Shown: in pieces, positions 25,283 to 34,025 of the stretch | How positions within the stretch are numbered: the first letter of the stretch is position 1 | How the letters are laid out: each line of letters begins with the position of its first letter | Assembly (NCBI GenBank): GCA_949840885.1 | Contig: CATKYJ010000015.1 | Coordinates: forward strand, 30,421 to 94,420 | Direction: 5' to 3' | DNA length: 64,000 nt | From: an uncultured Acetatifactor sp. | Lineage (GTDB): Bacteria; Bacillota; Clostridia; Lachnospirales; Lachnospiraceae | Made by a program: the position numbers and the translations under genes | The notes under the pieces: generated by a model | Told to the model about the DNA's origin: nothing | Databases searched by the model: none | What the model saw: only the letters and a program-made list of their open reading frames with translations

Positions 25283-26869
25283 ATGGGAAATGCCGGCTGC
25301 TTTCGCCGTTTCGGAACCATGCTGGACTGCTCCAGAAACGCGGTTCCCAATGTGGAGAGCCTGAAGAAATGGATCAGCCTGACGGCTGATATGGGCTGCA
25401 ACTGTCTGCAGCTCTACACAGAGGATACTTATGAGGTGGAGGGACACCCATATTTCGGCTATATGCGGGGCCGCTACTCAAAGGCAGAATTAAAGGAGAT
25501 CGATGCTTACGCACTCTCGAAAGGGATGGAGCTGATCCCCTGCGTCCAGACTCTGGCTCATCTCTCCTCCATCAACCGATGGGATGCTTTCGAGGATCAT
25601 ATGGACACGGAGGACATCCTGCTGATCGGGGATGAGGCGGTCTATGAGTTTATCGATTCCATGTTCGCTACATTCGCGGAATGCTTTACCAGCCGCGTGG
25701 CGCATATCGGCATGGACGAGGCGCACATGATAGGGCGCGGGAAGTACTACGACCTGCACGGGGACAGCGACCGCGTTCAGATTCTGTTAGAACATCTGCA
25801 GCGGGTCAGCGAGATTGGAAAGAAGTACGGCTTCACTCTTCTCATCTGGTCGGACATGTTTTTCCGCCTGGCCTCGGGAGGGAACTACTACAATCCGGGC
25901 GCCAATCTGGACACACGCATCCGGGAGGAGATCCCGGACAATGTGGAGCTGGTCTATTGGGACTACTGTATCCGGGAAGAGAGCCATTTCGCCGCCATGC
26001 TGGACGCGCATAACAGGATGGCCGACAACACCTGGTTCGCGGGCGGGCTGCAGAGATGGGCCGGATTTGCGCCCTATAACGGCTACAGCATTGCCGCAGC
26101 CAAACCGGCAGTGGAGGGCTGCAGGAACAACGGGGTGCGGGACGTGATCATGACCATGTGGGGGGACAATGGCGGAGAATGCTCTTCCTTTGCCGTCCTT
26201 CCGTCCCTCTTCTACGCGGCCAGAGTGGCAGCAGGGGAGACCGATGATGGAGTCATTGCGGCGCAGTTCGAAGAGAAGTTCGGAATTCCCTTTGAGAAGT
26301 TCATGTACCTGGATCTGCCCGGGACGCCCAACGCTCATTTCAAAGACGTGGTGCATCCGGAGAAATATCTGCTTTATAATGACTGCTTCACCGGCATGGC
26401 GGACTGCAACCTGACGGGCGCGGAAGGGACAGAGTACGCGGCATGCGCCGAGGCGCTCTCGGAGATGGCGGAGGATCCCGAGTGGGGATACCTCTTCGCC
26501 ACCCAGAAAGCGCTGTGCAGCGTCCTTGCAGTGAAAGCCAACTTAGGGCAGAGGACCAGACAGGCCTATCTGGCGAAAGACCGGGCAGCCGTTGCCTCCC
26601 TGACCGGCGAATACGGGCAGTTGGAGGAGAGGCTGGAGGTCTTCTATGAGGCTTTCCGGACGCAGTGGTACAAGGAGAACAAGGCGTTCGGCTTCGAGGT
26701 GCAGGACATCCGGCTGGGCGGTCTCATCCGGCGGGTGGAGGACTGCAGGAGGCGGCTTGAGGCCTGGAGCCGGGGAGAACTGGCCCGGATTGAGGAACTG
26801 GAGGAGCAGCAGCTAAAGTATACGGCCAGACGCGACTGGAACCACCTGGTCAGCGCGAGCAGACTTTGA
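25283..26869 (+). CDS. GH20-like beta-N-acetylhexosaminidase
   Basis: A 528-residue cytoplasmic protein with a GH20-like (beta/alpha)8 barrel. The diagnostic Asp-Glu pair is Asp145-Glu146 in HIGMDEAHMIGRGKYY. Supporting segments are LQLYTEDTYEVEG, MELIPCVQTLAHL and TMWGDNGGECSSF. The acetamido group of the substrate assists catalysis in this family, so terminal GlcNAc or GalNAc would be removed. The C-terminal ~130 residues are helical. ATG 25283 is 5 nt after GGAGG; the ATG codons at 25238 and 25271 have no ribosome site. Its presence suggests the substrate glycan contains a hexosamine. Confidence 0.83.
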   Translation: MGNAGCFRRFGTMLDCSRNAVPNVESLKKWISLTADMGCNCLQLYTEDTYEVEGHPYFGYMRGRYSKAELKEIDAYALSKGMELIPCVQTLAHLSSINRWDAFEDHMDTEDILLIGDEAVYEFIDSMFATFAECFTSRVAHIGMDEAHMIGRGKYYDLHGDSDRVQILLEHLQRVSEIGKKYGFTLLIWSDMFFRLASGGNYYNPGANLDTRIREEIPDNVELVYWDYCIREESHFAAMLDAHNRMADNTWFAGGLQRWAGFAPYNGYSIAAAKPAVEGCRNNGVRDVIMTMWGDNGGECSSFAVLPSLFYAARVAAGETDDGVIAAQFEEKFGIPFEKFMYLDLPGTPNAHFKDVVHPEKYLLYNDCFTGMADCNLTGAEGTEYAACAEALSEMAEDPEWGYLFATQKALCSVLAVKANLGQRTRQAYLAKDRAAVASLTGEYGQLEERLEVFYEAFRTQWYKENKAFGFEVQDIRLGGLIRRVEDCRRRLEAWSRGELARIEELEEQQLKYTARRDWNHLVSASRL

Positions 26870-26962
26870 CAAAGGGAGCGCGGCTTTACATCCATACGGA
26901 TCATACAGACGGCGGCACAGGCTTCGCTTGATACAGCGAAAAGAAAAATAAGGAGGATGGAT

Positions 26963-28621
26963 ATGAAAAGAAAACTGATGGCACTTATGCTTGCGGGCAG
27001 CATGGCGCTCTCCCTGTTCGGGTGCGGACAGGATGATGGAAAGGGTTCGGAGTCCAAAAGCGAACAATCGGCTGCGAGTGAAAATCACACGGGGGGGCAG
27101 GAAGAAGACGATGGGGGAGAGTTCTCCTATCCGATGGAGCCCATCACCCTGACGTTAAACAGAAACAATGTGTACCAGTGGGGCACTTATGTGGACATGT
27201 TCAATCCGGATCTGACCTACGCCAATTTCAATCAGCTGCGGGAGAAGACGGGCGTGACGCTGGAGCCGTTTGGCTGCGAGAGCGCAGACGTCAACAGCCC
27301 CGAGTTCACGCTGATGCTGGTGAACGCCGATAAAGCCGGCTTGCCGGACATCGTCGAATGTAACTGGAACAAGTATAACGGCGGCCCGGCGGCAGCGATC
27401 AGGGACGGGTACATCATAGCGCTGAACGACTATATAGACAAATGGATGCCCAATTTTAAGAAGATCCTGGACGAGAATCCCCAAGTCAAGAATATGATCT
27501 CCCTGCCGGACGGCACTATCACAATGCTGCCGCACCTGTGCCTGGACGAGGGTGATTTCAAGACCTCCGGTTTCGCCATCCGCAAGGACTGGGTAGAGTC
27601 GCAGGGGTTTAAGGTGTCCACCACCATGACCATCGCGGAGTTGGATCAAGTACTGCGGGCCGTCAAGGATGCCTATGAATTAGAGGGGAACGGCAAAGCG
27701 CCCCTGACATTTGAGCTTAGGTGGCTTTGGAACATGAACAGCGCCTGCTTAAGCTCCGCTTATCATACGATGTACGGCTTCCATGCGGAGGACGGGAAAG
27801 TGAGCCTGGGCCCCCTGGATCCCTCCTACAAGGATTTCGTTGCACAGATGCAGATTTGGTACCGGGACGGGATTCTGGATCCGGACATTGCCACAGTGGG
27901 CAAATCGGAAGTCAGAGGAAAATTTGCCCTTGGCAGAGCTGCAATGGCTCTTTGCACCAGTGTGGATCCTGCCAGACAGCAGGGCGCCGATGTGTTCTAT
28001 GTGGACGGCACGGTGTCCGAGGAGGAGAAAGCGAACGGGGCGATTCCTCAGTACGGAGCCTATCCCGATGGAATAGGGTACGGCTGGTCCATCTCCACGT
28101 CCTGCAAGGACATTGAGGCTGCCTGCCGTTTCCTGGACTACGGCTTCAGCGAAGAGGGCTCCATGCTGTTAAGCTACGGCGTAGAGGGAGTAACCTATAA
28201 CATTGACGAGAACGGAAAGGTGATATTCACGGATCTGATCCTGAACGCAGAGGGAGGAGATCCGACCTCCTGCAGGGATTTCTACACCAGGTGGGCCGGC
28301 TGGGCGATGTACATAAGGGGGAATTACTATCTATCGACTTTCACCAATCCCAATTATGAGGAGGATCTGGCCGATACGAACATGAAAGAGCATTCGGTCT
28401 CCGATAATCTCCCGCTTACGGAAGAGGAGGCCGCTGTGATCGGCGAGTACTGGAACGACCTGGACACCCATTGCCGGGAGATGATCATGCTGTTCATCAC
28501 AGGCGAGAAAGACATGAGCGAGTGGGACGACTTCGTGCAGGGCCTGCATGACAACTGGCATATCGATGAGGTCATCGCGGCGAAGCAGAGCGCATATGAC
28601 AGAGTGATGAAAGATCAGTGA
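26963..28621 (+). CDS. Sugar-binding lipoprotein, LplA type
   Basis: A 552-residue extracellular solute-binding protein. The signal sequence ends in lipobox LSLFGC with Cys21 as the lipidated residue. A Ser/Glu-rich linker is followed by the family-1 binding fold typical of LplA-type proteins of about 550 residues (PMEPITLTLNRNN, KYNGGPAAAIRDGYIIALND, MPNFKKIL). It should capture oligosaccharides for the permeases at 19871 and 20847. Its position after the enzymes is unusual; it is normally near the permeases. AGGAGG is 6 nt before ATG 26963. Confidence 0.92.
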   Translation: MKRKLMALMLAGSMALSLFGCGQDDGKGSESKSEQSAASENHTGGQEEDDGGEFSYPMEPITLTLNRNNVYQWGTYVDMFNPDLTYANFNQLREKTGVTLEPFGCESADVNSPEFTLMLVNADKAGLPDIVECNWNKYNGGPAAAIRDGYIIALNDYIDKWMPNFKKILDENPQVKNMISLPDGTITMLPHLCLDEGDFKTSGFAIRKDWVESQGFKVSTTMTIAELDQVLRAVKDAYELEGNGKAPLTFELRWLWNMNSACLSSAYHTMYGFHAEDGKVSLGPLDPSYKDFVAQMQIWYRDGILDPDIATVGKSEVRGKFALGRAAMALCTSVDPARQQGADVFYVDGTVSEEEKANGAIPQYGAYPDGIGYGWSISTSCKDIEAACRFLDYGFSEEGSMLLSYGVEGVTYNIDENGKVIFTDLILNAEGGDPTSCRDFYTRWAGWAMYIRGNYYLSTFTNPNYEEDLADTNMKEHSVSDNLPLTEEEAAVIGEYWNDLDTHCREMIMLFITGEKDMSEWDDFVQGLHDNWHIDEVIAAKQSAYDRVMKDQ

Positions 28622-28664
28622 GAGGATCTGCCGCAGACATAGACTTTGGCGGCTGTGTGCTGAG

Positions 28665-28703
28665 GGCAGGAGAAAGCAGGAGAGGGCGTCCGCCCCTCCT
28701 GCC
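28665..28703 (+). terminator. Possible terminator hairpin of the sugar locus
   Basis: GGCAGGAG (28665-28672) pairs with CTCCTGCC (28696-28703), with inner GGGCG/CGCCC bases (28684-28695). It lies 44 bp after the binding-protein stop. The U tract is missing, so termination may be inefficient or factor-dependent. Confidence 0.4.
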
Positions 28704-28818
28704 GATGCTGCCGCCTCCGCCAGCGGCGTCCGGGGGCGAAAGTTTTTGGCGCAGAAACAGCAGAAAAAACTACTGCCAAAATTTGTGTCAAAATTTTGAA
28801 AATTTTTGAATTAAGGTA

Positions 28819-28847
28819 TTGCAAATTGGAAATACTTCGTGTATAAT
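28819..28847 (+). promoter_or_regulatory. Promoter of the tRNA-Gln gene
   Basis: TTGCAA (28819-28824) and TATAAT (28842-28847) are separated by 17 bp, about 20 bp before the tRNA 5' end. Confidence 0.75.
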
Positions 28848-28866
28848 ATTTCAAGTGACAGGACAT

Positions 28867-28938
28867 AGGGCTATCGCCAAACGGTAAGGCAACGGACTCT
28901 GACTCCGTCATTTCAAGGTTCGAATCCTTGTAGCCCTG
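28867..28938 (+). tRNA. tRNA-Gln(CTG)
   Basis: A complete 72-nt cloverleaf. The acceptor stem is AGGGCTA with TAGCCCT and discriminator G. The anticodon stem ACGGA/TCCGT encloses the loop CTCTGAC with anticodon CTG, reading CAG. The T arm carries GGTTCGAATCC. No CCA is encoded. The 3' part is duplicated at 33844, marking an integration site. Confidence 0.95.
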
Positions 28939-29043
28939 TTCTAAAACCCCGGTGGAGAGATTCACCGGGGTTATTTTTTGCTGTAAAATCAAGGGTTTGC
29001 GGGCTTTGGGGCTGTGAATTATTCTATGGGCATAGAAAATGCC
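28901..29043. repeat. Left flanking repeat (att-like) of the integrated element
   Basis: The 3' part of tRNA-Gln (28901-28930), its terminator and about 65 bp beyond recur at 33844-34025. The first 30 bp are identical; the terminator block 28946-29043 matches 33928-34025 with scattered changes. Confidence 0.75.
28945..28978 (+). terminator. Intrinsic terminator after tRNA-Gln
   Basis: AACCCCGGTG and CACCGGGGTT form a 10-bp stem with an 8-nt loop, followed by ATTTTTT. Confidence 0.88.
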
Positions 29044-29527
29044 GTCAGTAAAATTTGTAAAAGAACCTTATGGGAGAGACAAAGATATTCAGAATCTGCT
29101 CTGCTATATAGCAGGGGAGTGTGACAGTAAAGAGGAGCATACACGTTATTGCTGCGGAGAAGGGGTACCTCTCGCACCGGGGAAGGCCGCCAGACGAATG
29201 ATAAGCGTACAAAAATCATTCGGAAAAGCGGAAAGAAAATATGGGAAGAAGGCAAACAGGCGAATTTATCATTATATTGTATCCTTTCCGCTCTCTATGG
29301 ATGATGCAAATTGTGTAAAGCTGGTGGCGATGGAGATTGCAGATATTTTTTCCGGACAGTACCAGGTTTATTATGGAATCCATGAGGATGAGGCGCATCT
29401 ACATATCCATTATGCAATTAATGCGGTCAGCTATGTGGATGGAAAGAAGTGGCATAAGAGCAGGAAAGAAATTGAGAAGCTGGAAGCGCAGATGCGAGAA
29501 AGGGCAAAGGAAGTTTTGAGGCGCTAA
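29039..29527 (+). CDS. Relaxase (MobA/VirD2-like) fragment
   Basis: A 162-residue protein resembling the N-terminal half of mobilisation relaxases. The three-histidine metal motif is visible in GIHEDEAHLHIHYAINAV near residues 115-132, and YIVSFP gives a core strand. Relaxases nick plasmid or element DNA at oriT. Full-length proteins are usually over 400 residues, so the C-terminal part is missing. It begins within the repeated segment beyond the tRNA, with a poor ribosome site, and is probably a remnant of a mobilisable element. Confidence 0.72.
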   Translation: MPSVKFVKEPYGRDKDIQNLLCYIAGECDSKEEHTRYCCGEGVPLAPGKAARRMISVQKSFGKAERKYGKKANRRIYHYIVSFPLSMDDANCVKLVAMEIADIFSGQYQVYYGIHEDEAHLHIHYAINAVSYVDGKKWHKSRKEIEKLEAQMRERAKEVLRR

Positions 29528-29711
29528 CGGATGCGCCTAAGAAGCATTTACAAGTTGGAGGATAAAGAAACTTTATCTAATTATATTGTAGTCTAAATAA
29601 ATGTGGTGCCAGTATGGCGAGAGCGGTACCATGTTGGGTAAAAAGGAGTATAGGTTCTATTATTTCGTATTAATCGTATTATGTTGAAGATTACATATAA
29701 AAAGCTACAAA

Positions 29712-30047
29712 TTAAGAAATGTCAAGAAATGCGTGAATCATTTGCAATATAGAATACCGCTGTTGCTGATTTAAGCATTTCCAGAGTTGAAATAACTCCT
29801 GCTGTTCTTCAGTTAGGGTATTTTCCAAAGGGTTCTCAGAAAAAAATTGGCATAAAGAGATACCAAAGCCTGCGCATATTCGTTCTATGGAGGAGACAGA
29901 TGGAACCATATTCTTTCGATACCAGGTGGAAATTGTGGATTGGGCAATGTTTGAATTTTTTGCCAAGGTGTATTCGCTCCAGTTCCTTTTCTGGCGTTCA
30001 TTCGTGATTTTTTGCAATACATCGAAATTAGATTTTTTGTGTTCCAT
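29712..30047 (-). CDS. XRE-family helix-turn-helix regulator
   Basis: A 111-residue Cro/CI-type protein. The helix-turn-helix is at about residues 21-45 (WSEYTLAKNSNIAQSTISTWYR). A short helical C-terminal part may dimerise. GGAGG lies 7 nt before its start on the minus strand. It is divergent from the small membrane protein and GTPase genes and may control them from the shared 160-bp intergenic region. Confidence 0.88.
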   Translation of the reverse strand: MEHKKSNFDVLQKITNERQKRNWSEYTLAKNSNIAQSTISTWYRKNMVPSVSSIERICAGFGISLCQFFSENPLENTLTEEQQELFQLWKCLNQQQRYSILQMIHAFLDIS

Positions 30048-30104
30048 TATAATACCTCCATATATCTATCGTTAAATTTATTTCGATTATATGAAGTAAA
30101 AGGA

Positions 30105-30133
30105 TTGAAAAATACTTATAAATACCGTATAAT
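30105..30133 (+). promoter_or_regulatory. Promoter of the small membrane protein and GTPase genes
   Basis: TTGAAA (30105-30110) and TATAAT (30128-30133) with a 17-bp spacer, in the divergent region opposite the XRE gene. Confidence 0.7.
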
Positions 30134-30210
30134 TTATATTGTTATTTATTATTAATGAAATATTTACGAAGTGAGGTTCTTTTCTGAAAAATAAAACAAA
30201 AAAGGAGAAA

Positions 30211-30375
30211 ATGATGGAAAGAAGACAGAAAGAAAATAAGCCCATTAAAAGCAAAGCGGTAGTTAAGACAATTGTTGGTCTGGTAGGGAGCATAGCAGTT
30301 GGCGCAATTGTATCTTGGGCGATGCCTAAAATGCAAAAGAAGATGGCAGATAAAATATATAAGAAGATGATGTAA
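30211..30375 (+). CDS. Small single-helix membrane protein
   Basis: A 54-residue protein: basic N terminus (MMERRQKENK), a hydrophobic Gly-rich helix (residues about 20-37, IVGLVGSIAVGAIVSW) and a basic C-terminal tail. AAAGGAG is 3-6 nt before the paired ATG codons. It lies 32 bp before the GTPase gene and shares its promoter, so the two may form one unit. I do not recognise a family. Confidence 0.7.
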   Translation: MMERRQKENKPIKSKAVVKTIVGLVGSIAVGAIVSWAMPKMQKKMADKIYKKMM

Positions 30376-30407
30376 TTGCAAAATTGATTTACGAGAGGAT
30401 AAAAAAT

Positions 30408-31538
30408 ATGGATATAAACCTTAATGACTTGATAGCGGGCTGCATGCAGACTATTGATAAAAAGATGAAAAATCTAAATAAACTGAATATTGTTGTAGTA
30501 GGAAAAACAGGGGTAGGAAAGAGTACACTGATAAATAATATTTTCAGAGAAAGATTAGTAGAGACAGGAACTGGGGCGCCCGTGACGGCTCACATGGTTA
30601 AAATAACCAAAGAAGATTTTCCGCTTACCATTTATGACACCAGAGGATTTGAATTAGGGCAAGACTCACAAAGAGAAATACGAAATGAATTACTGGAAAA
30701 AATCAAAGAGGGTTCCGGTTCGGGAGACATCAATAAGGCGATTCATTGTGTCTGGTATTGTGTTTCTGCAACTTCCAGCCGTTTTGAACCTCAGGAAATG
30801 GAATGGATTAAGGCGTTTACGGAAGAAAGTAGTATTTATCACATTCCGGTCATTGTTGTTCTTACACAGGCATATGGGAAAAAGGCTCAGGAAATGAAAA
30901 AATACATAGAGTCTCTAAATATGCATGTGATTCAGGTTGTGCCTGTATTGGCCGAAGATATGGAAATTAATGACGAATATTGCGTAAAAGCGTATGGATT
31001 AGATACATTAATCGAAATTATGCAAGAGGCACTGCCCAATGAGATGGTGGATACACTAATGAGTGTTCAGCAGGTCAATCTAAAGTTAAAGCAGAAAAGA
31101 GCCCAGGCTGCAGTGGCTGCTGGAGCAGTGGCAGCGGCTGCTGCAGGAGCTGCGCCTATTCCATTTGCGGATGCAGCAGTTTTAGTGCCTACTGAAATAA
31201 CAATGCTGGCTTCTATCACAGCAATTTTTGGCTTTGACATTTCAAAGGCGGTTTTGACTACATTAATATCATCGATTGTTGGGACAAGCGGGGCAACATT
31301 TGCAGGAAAAGCAATCGTTTCAAATTTGTTTAAATTGATTCCTGGTCTTGGGACTCTCGCCGGGGGTGCAATTTCCGCGGCTACAGCATCAACTATGACA
31401 ATAGCATTAGGAGAAGCATATATTGGAGTGATGACAGCAATGTTTAAAGGGGAAATAACTCCAAAAGATTTAGAGACGAAGCAGGGAAAGCAGAAAATAA
31501 CTGACATGTTTAAAAAGGAACTAAAGCAAAAAAGATGA
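30408..31538 (+). CDS. P-loop GTPase with hydrophobic DUF697-like C-terminal domain
   Basis: A 376-residue protein. The G1 motif GKTGVGKST spans about residues 32-40 and the G3 motif is DTRG (77-80). A possible G4 is VLTQAY, which departs from NKxD. From about residue 235 the protein is Ala/Gly-rich and hydrophobic (AAVAAGAVAAAAAGAAPIP, then IVGTSGATFAGKAIVSNLF), resembling DUF697 regions that associate with membranes. Such GTPases are found in accessory islands with unknown roles. It is cotranscribed with the 54-residue membrane protein. The frame extends back to a TTG at 30384; ATG 30408 is preferred. Confidence 0.85.
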   Translation: MDINLNDLIAGCMQTIDKKMKNLNKLNIVVVGKTGVGKSTLINNIFRERLVETGTGAPVTAHMVKITKEDFPLTIYDTRGFELGQDSQREIRNELLEKIKEGSGSGDINKAIHCVWYCVSATSSRFEPQEMEWIKAFTEESSIYHIPVIVVLTQAYGKKAQEMKKYIESLNMHVIQVVPVLAEDMEINDEYCVKAYGLDTLIEIMQEALPNEMVDTLMSVQQVNLKLKQKRAQAAVAAGAVAAAAAGAAPIPFADAAVLVPTEITMLASITAIFGFDISKAVLTTLISSIVGTSGATFAGKAIVSNLFKLIPGLGTLAGGAISAATASTMTIALGEAYIGVMTAMFKGEITPKDLETKQGKQKITDMFKKELKQKR

Positions 31539-31728
31539 GGAAGCTTTGATGCGATAGGGATTAAGGGCATAGGTTCTTATGGTAACGTTTAGATGTAGCA
31601 GAAGTGCGTGCAATTAATCCACTGTTGTAGACTACTAATCCAAGGACAGTCTGCCTAATTAGGAGCTACCTATTTGTCAGGCGGCGATGATGTATTATTA
31701 AAAACTATTAGAAAGCAGGAGTACTGCA

Positions 31729-31845
31729 ATGATGAAAAGATGGTTCATAATGGTATTGCCGGTAATAATTGGAATAGGACTATTAACAGGATGTGGAAGC
31801 GGTGATATAGAGGACCAGGTATATAATGTTGTACAATCAGACTGA
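31729..31845 (+). CDS. Truncated lipoprotein
   Basis: A 38-residue reading frame with a lipoprotein signal (lipobox LLTGC near residue 23) and only about 16 residues after the cysteine. A GCAGGAG ribosome site precedes it. It overlaps the next frame by 20 bp. The 190 bp before it (31539-31728) hold nothing recognisable. It is likely the stub of a larger lipoprotein gene. Confidence 0.5.
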   Translation: MMKRWFIMVLPVIIGIGLLTGCGSGDIEDQVYNVVQSD

Positions 31846-32056
31846 TAATAGGGATGAAATGGAAAAATTTAAAAGACTCAATCAGTTTTTAAGCCTTGAA
31901 ATACCTGTTTTGCAGAATTTTAGCTTGAAAAGCGTTATTGAAACAAGAATGAAAGATATTGAAAAAGTTGAAAGAAATGCACCATGTCCATGTGGAAGCG
32001 GTTTGAAATTCAAAAAGTGTTGCGGGAAAAATATGTATTATAAAAACAAAAATTGA
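31826..32056 (+). CDS. SEC-C motif zinc-binding protein (short)
   Basis: A 76-residue frame whose C terminus is a clear SEC-C zinc motif, [20 protein letters not shown] motifs occur at the end of SecA and in many uncharacterised proteins. Here only about 45 residues precede it, so this may be the tail of a larger gene. An in-frame ATG at 31859 is an alternative start. Confidence 0.6.
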   Translation: MLYNQTDNRDEMEKFKRLNQFLSLEIPVLQNFSLKSVIETRMKDIEKVERNAPCPCGSGLKFKKCCGKNMYYKNKN

Positions 32057-32379
32057 TGAAAAGAATCATGAGGAAACACGCTAAAACGGTGGAAGAACCG
32101 GATGTCGTTGTTCTGTCCGAGGAAGAAAAAAGGTTTGTAAAGGAAGCTCTTGTTGTAAATGAGACCGGTGGTTATAAGTATCCGGCCGGATTATATGATT
32201 TGCTATTGATTTACACAGGAATTCGTGTCGGGGAGGCTTTGTCATTAAGATTTCGCGACTATAACTCAGATCTTGGGATTTTGTAAATCTATAAAAGCGC
32301 TTCCATGGTTCGGAACCATGCCGAAAAGGCGGATAAACGGCAGATTATGGTAGAGGGGAAGCCTAATTTGGGATTTTAA
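32053..32379 (+). pseudogene. Broken tyrosine-recombinase (integrase) fragment
   Basis: The frame encodes an integrase catalytic-domain start, LLLIYTGIRVGEALSLRFRD, which contains the first catalytic Arg. A TAA at 32284-32286 interrupts it; reading on in the same frame gives IYKSASMVRNHAEKADKRQI, still integrase-like, until TAA at 32377. The His-x-x-Arg and Tyr residues are missing. This is a dead remnant of the element's integrase. It overlaps the SEC-C gene end by 4 bp. Confidence 0.8.
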
Positions 32380-32399
32380 GCGATAGCAAATGACATAAT

Positions 32400-32437
32400 A
32401 AGGAATTACCTGTAACGCGAATGCCAGGTAATTCCTT
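32400..32437 (+). terminator. Intrinsic terminator after the integrase remnant
   Basis: AAGGAATTACCTG (32400-32412) pairs perfectly with CAGGTAATTCCTT (32425-32437), followed by GTTTTTG. Confidence 0.85.
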
Positions 32438-32511
32438 GTTTTTGTTGTATTTCATGGTGTTTTAGATTATAATTTGAGAAGAAGCCGCAGGGTATTAAGT
32501 GAGATGGTTCT

Positions 32512-32703
32512 TTGGAGAATCATAATTTCGGAATAGGTTGCAATACTAATTCGGCAGAGCTGTTTAAGGAAAGCCTTAAGAGAGTGGCAGAAATGGAGAG
32601 GAGATTCATACCACAGACAGGCATTGTGCCTACTTTTGATTCCATGTGTGCTGAAGCGAACAAAATTATGGTATACTGGGAATATGTGGAAGGAGATGTG
32701 TAA
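32512..32703 (+). CDS. Small hypothetical protein before the Rpn-type gene
   Basis: A 63-residue frame starting at TTG, whose last codon overlaps the ATG of the next gene (TAATG). The composition looks protein-like (ELFKESLKRVAEMERRFIP) but I recognise no family. The stop/start overlap suggests translational coupling. Confidence 0.4.
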   Translation: MENHNFGIGCNTNSAELFKESLKRVAEMERRFIPQTGIVPTFDSMCAEANKIMVYWEYVEGDV

Positions 32704-33653
32704 TGCGTGAGAAAAAGCAGGTTTTGAAGCCCGACACTGTGCTGAAAAATTATTGGAACGATAACGAACGGTTTGCTGATTTTTTCAATGCTGTGTTGTT
32801 CCATGGAGAGCAGAGGATATTTCCGGAAGAATTGGAGGAACTTGACACGGAGGAGTCTACTGTATTAGAACACCGCGAGTATGCGGAATCTATCGCGGCT
32901 TCAAGAGACAGCGTCAAGGTCAGGAAGAAGTCTTCTGCGTTGGGTGTGGAATTTGTGATTCTGGGAATGGAAAATCAGGGACATATTCATTATGCTATGC
33001 CAATGAGAGTTATGGGATATGACTATGGATTTTATAAGAAGCAATATGATAGCAACGCAAAAAGGTATAAAACAGCAGAAGGATTGAGTGAGGACTAATA
33101 TCTATCCAAAATGCGTGAGACAGATAAACTGATACCCGTTATCACAGTGGTTGTCTATTATGGCGAAAAACCCTGGAATGGAGCAGCTTCATTGCATGGG
33201 ATGCTGAACATTCCTGAGGAGGTTGCACAATATGTGAACGACTATAAGATAATTCTTGTGGAAGCCAGGCAGAATGAATATAAATTCCATAATGTGGATA
33301 ATAAGGATTTCTTTAATCTGCTGCGAATTCTTCTGGATAACAATAAACCTTTTAACGAGGTAAAAGAAGAAGCCATAGAGTATACAAAAAAGCATGATGT
33401 GGAGAAATCAGTGGTAATGACGGTTGCGGGTGCGGCGAATTGTAAGCTGAACTATGAATTGAAAGGAGATGGCGGTATGTGGACTGTTTTTGAAGAGACC
33501 CAAAATGAGGGGAGAATCAGGGGCATTATTGAAATGGGGATTGAATGTGGATTATCTGAGGAAGACATTTTGGAGAAGCTGGAGCATAAACTGAATGTGT
33601 CCCGGAAGAAGGCACAGGAGTATTTTCAGAAGTATGCAGCGGAGACAGTGTAG
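32703..33653 (+). pseudogene. Rpn-family PD-(D/E)XK nuclease/transposase-like gene split by a stop codon
   Basis: Two frames in the same phase, 32703-33098 and 33111-33653, are separated only by TAA at 33096-33098. Together they would give about 316 residues: an N-terminal part with NAVLFHGEQRIFPEEL, a GVEFVILGMENQGHIHYAMP core strand with nuclease-like acidic residues, YYGEKPWNGA, and the C-terminal EMGIECGLSEEDIL segment. This is the layout of Rpn recombination-promoting nucleases. The stop probably arose from GAA or GAG in a conserved 'SEDEYLS'-like stretch. Both halves remain open, so the mutation is recent or read-through occurs. Confidence 0.78.
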
Positions 33654-33672
33654 TCAGGGGGAATGCACGATT

Positions 33673-33843
33673 ATGACGAATTCACAGGCATGGGACTACG
33701 CAATAGGAATGACTAAGGTAGATGGGCTGGAACCTACGGAAGATTTTAAAAAGTATGTCGATAGATTATTCCATAGATTATTTTATCGGCAGGGCGACTT
33801 GAAAACCTTTGATCTCCCTGGCCCCAAAGAACAACGGACTTAA
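33673..33843 (+). CDS. Short protein with VbhA-like motif, ending at the repeat junction
   Basis: A 56-residue frame, MTNSQAWDYAIGMTKVDGLE then PTEDFKKYVDR. The DGLEPTEDF stretch resembles the inhibitory-helix antitoxins of the VbhA type, but no Fic toxin gene is nearby. The last codons run into the duplicated tRNA segment, so the natural C terminus was probably replaced at the junction. The assignment is tentative. Confidence 0.4.
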   Translation: MTNSQAWDYAIGMTKVDGLEPTEDFKKYVDRLFHRLFYRQGDLKTFDLPGPKEQRT

Positions 33844-34025
33844 GACTCCGTCATTTCAAGGTTCGAATCCTTGCACCCCTGCGGAGCAGGGGGTGCCCTG
33901 CGGAGCAGGGGGTGCCCTGCTTGAAAGACCCCGGTGGAGAGATTCATCGGGGTTGTTTTTTGCAGTAAAATCAAGGGTTTGCGGCGGTTTGGACTGTAAA
34001 TTATTCTACGGACATGAAAAATGCC
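33844..34025. repeat. Right flanking repeat (att-like): tRNA-Gln 3' fragment and terminator copy
   Basis: 33844-33873 repeats 30 bp of tRNA-Gln from the anticodon arm through the T arm; CAACGGACT at 33832 also matches, but the anticodon loop has an extra base. The acceptor end differs (CACCCCTG). A copy of the terminator and adjoining DNA follows at 33928-34025. No 5' tRNA half exists, so this copy is a tRNA pseudogene. Confidence 0.75.
33881..33918 (+). repeat. Two perfect 19-bp tandem repeats
   Basis: GCGGAGCAGGGGGTGCCCT occurs twice head to tail, inserted between the tRNA fragment and the terminator copy. With the preceding CCCT, each copy can fold CCCTGC/GCAGGG. Confidence 0.8.

Noticed and set aside
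27143..27155. CTGACGTTAAAC in the binding-protein gene, similar to the LacI-type operator
   Set aside because: It lies inside a coding sequence, breaks the palindrome at two or more positions and has no promoter.
33844..33876. A second functional tRNA-Gln
   Set aside because: Only the anticodon arm to T arm is present, the anticodon loop has an extra base and there is no 5' half.
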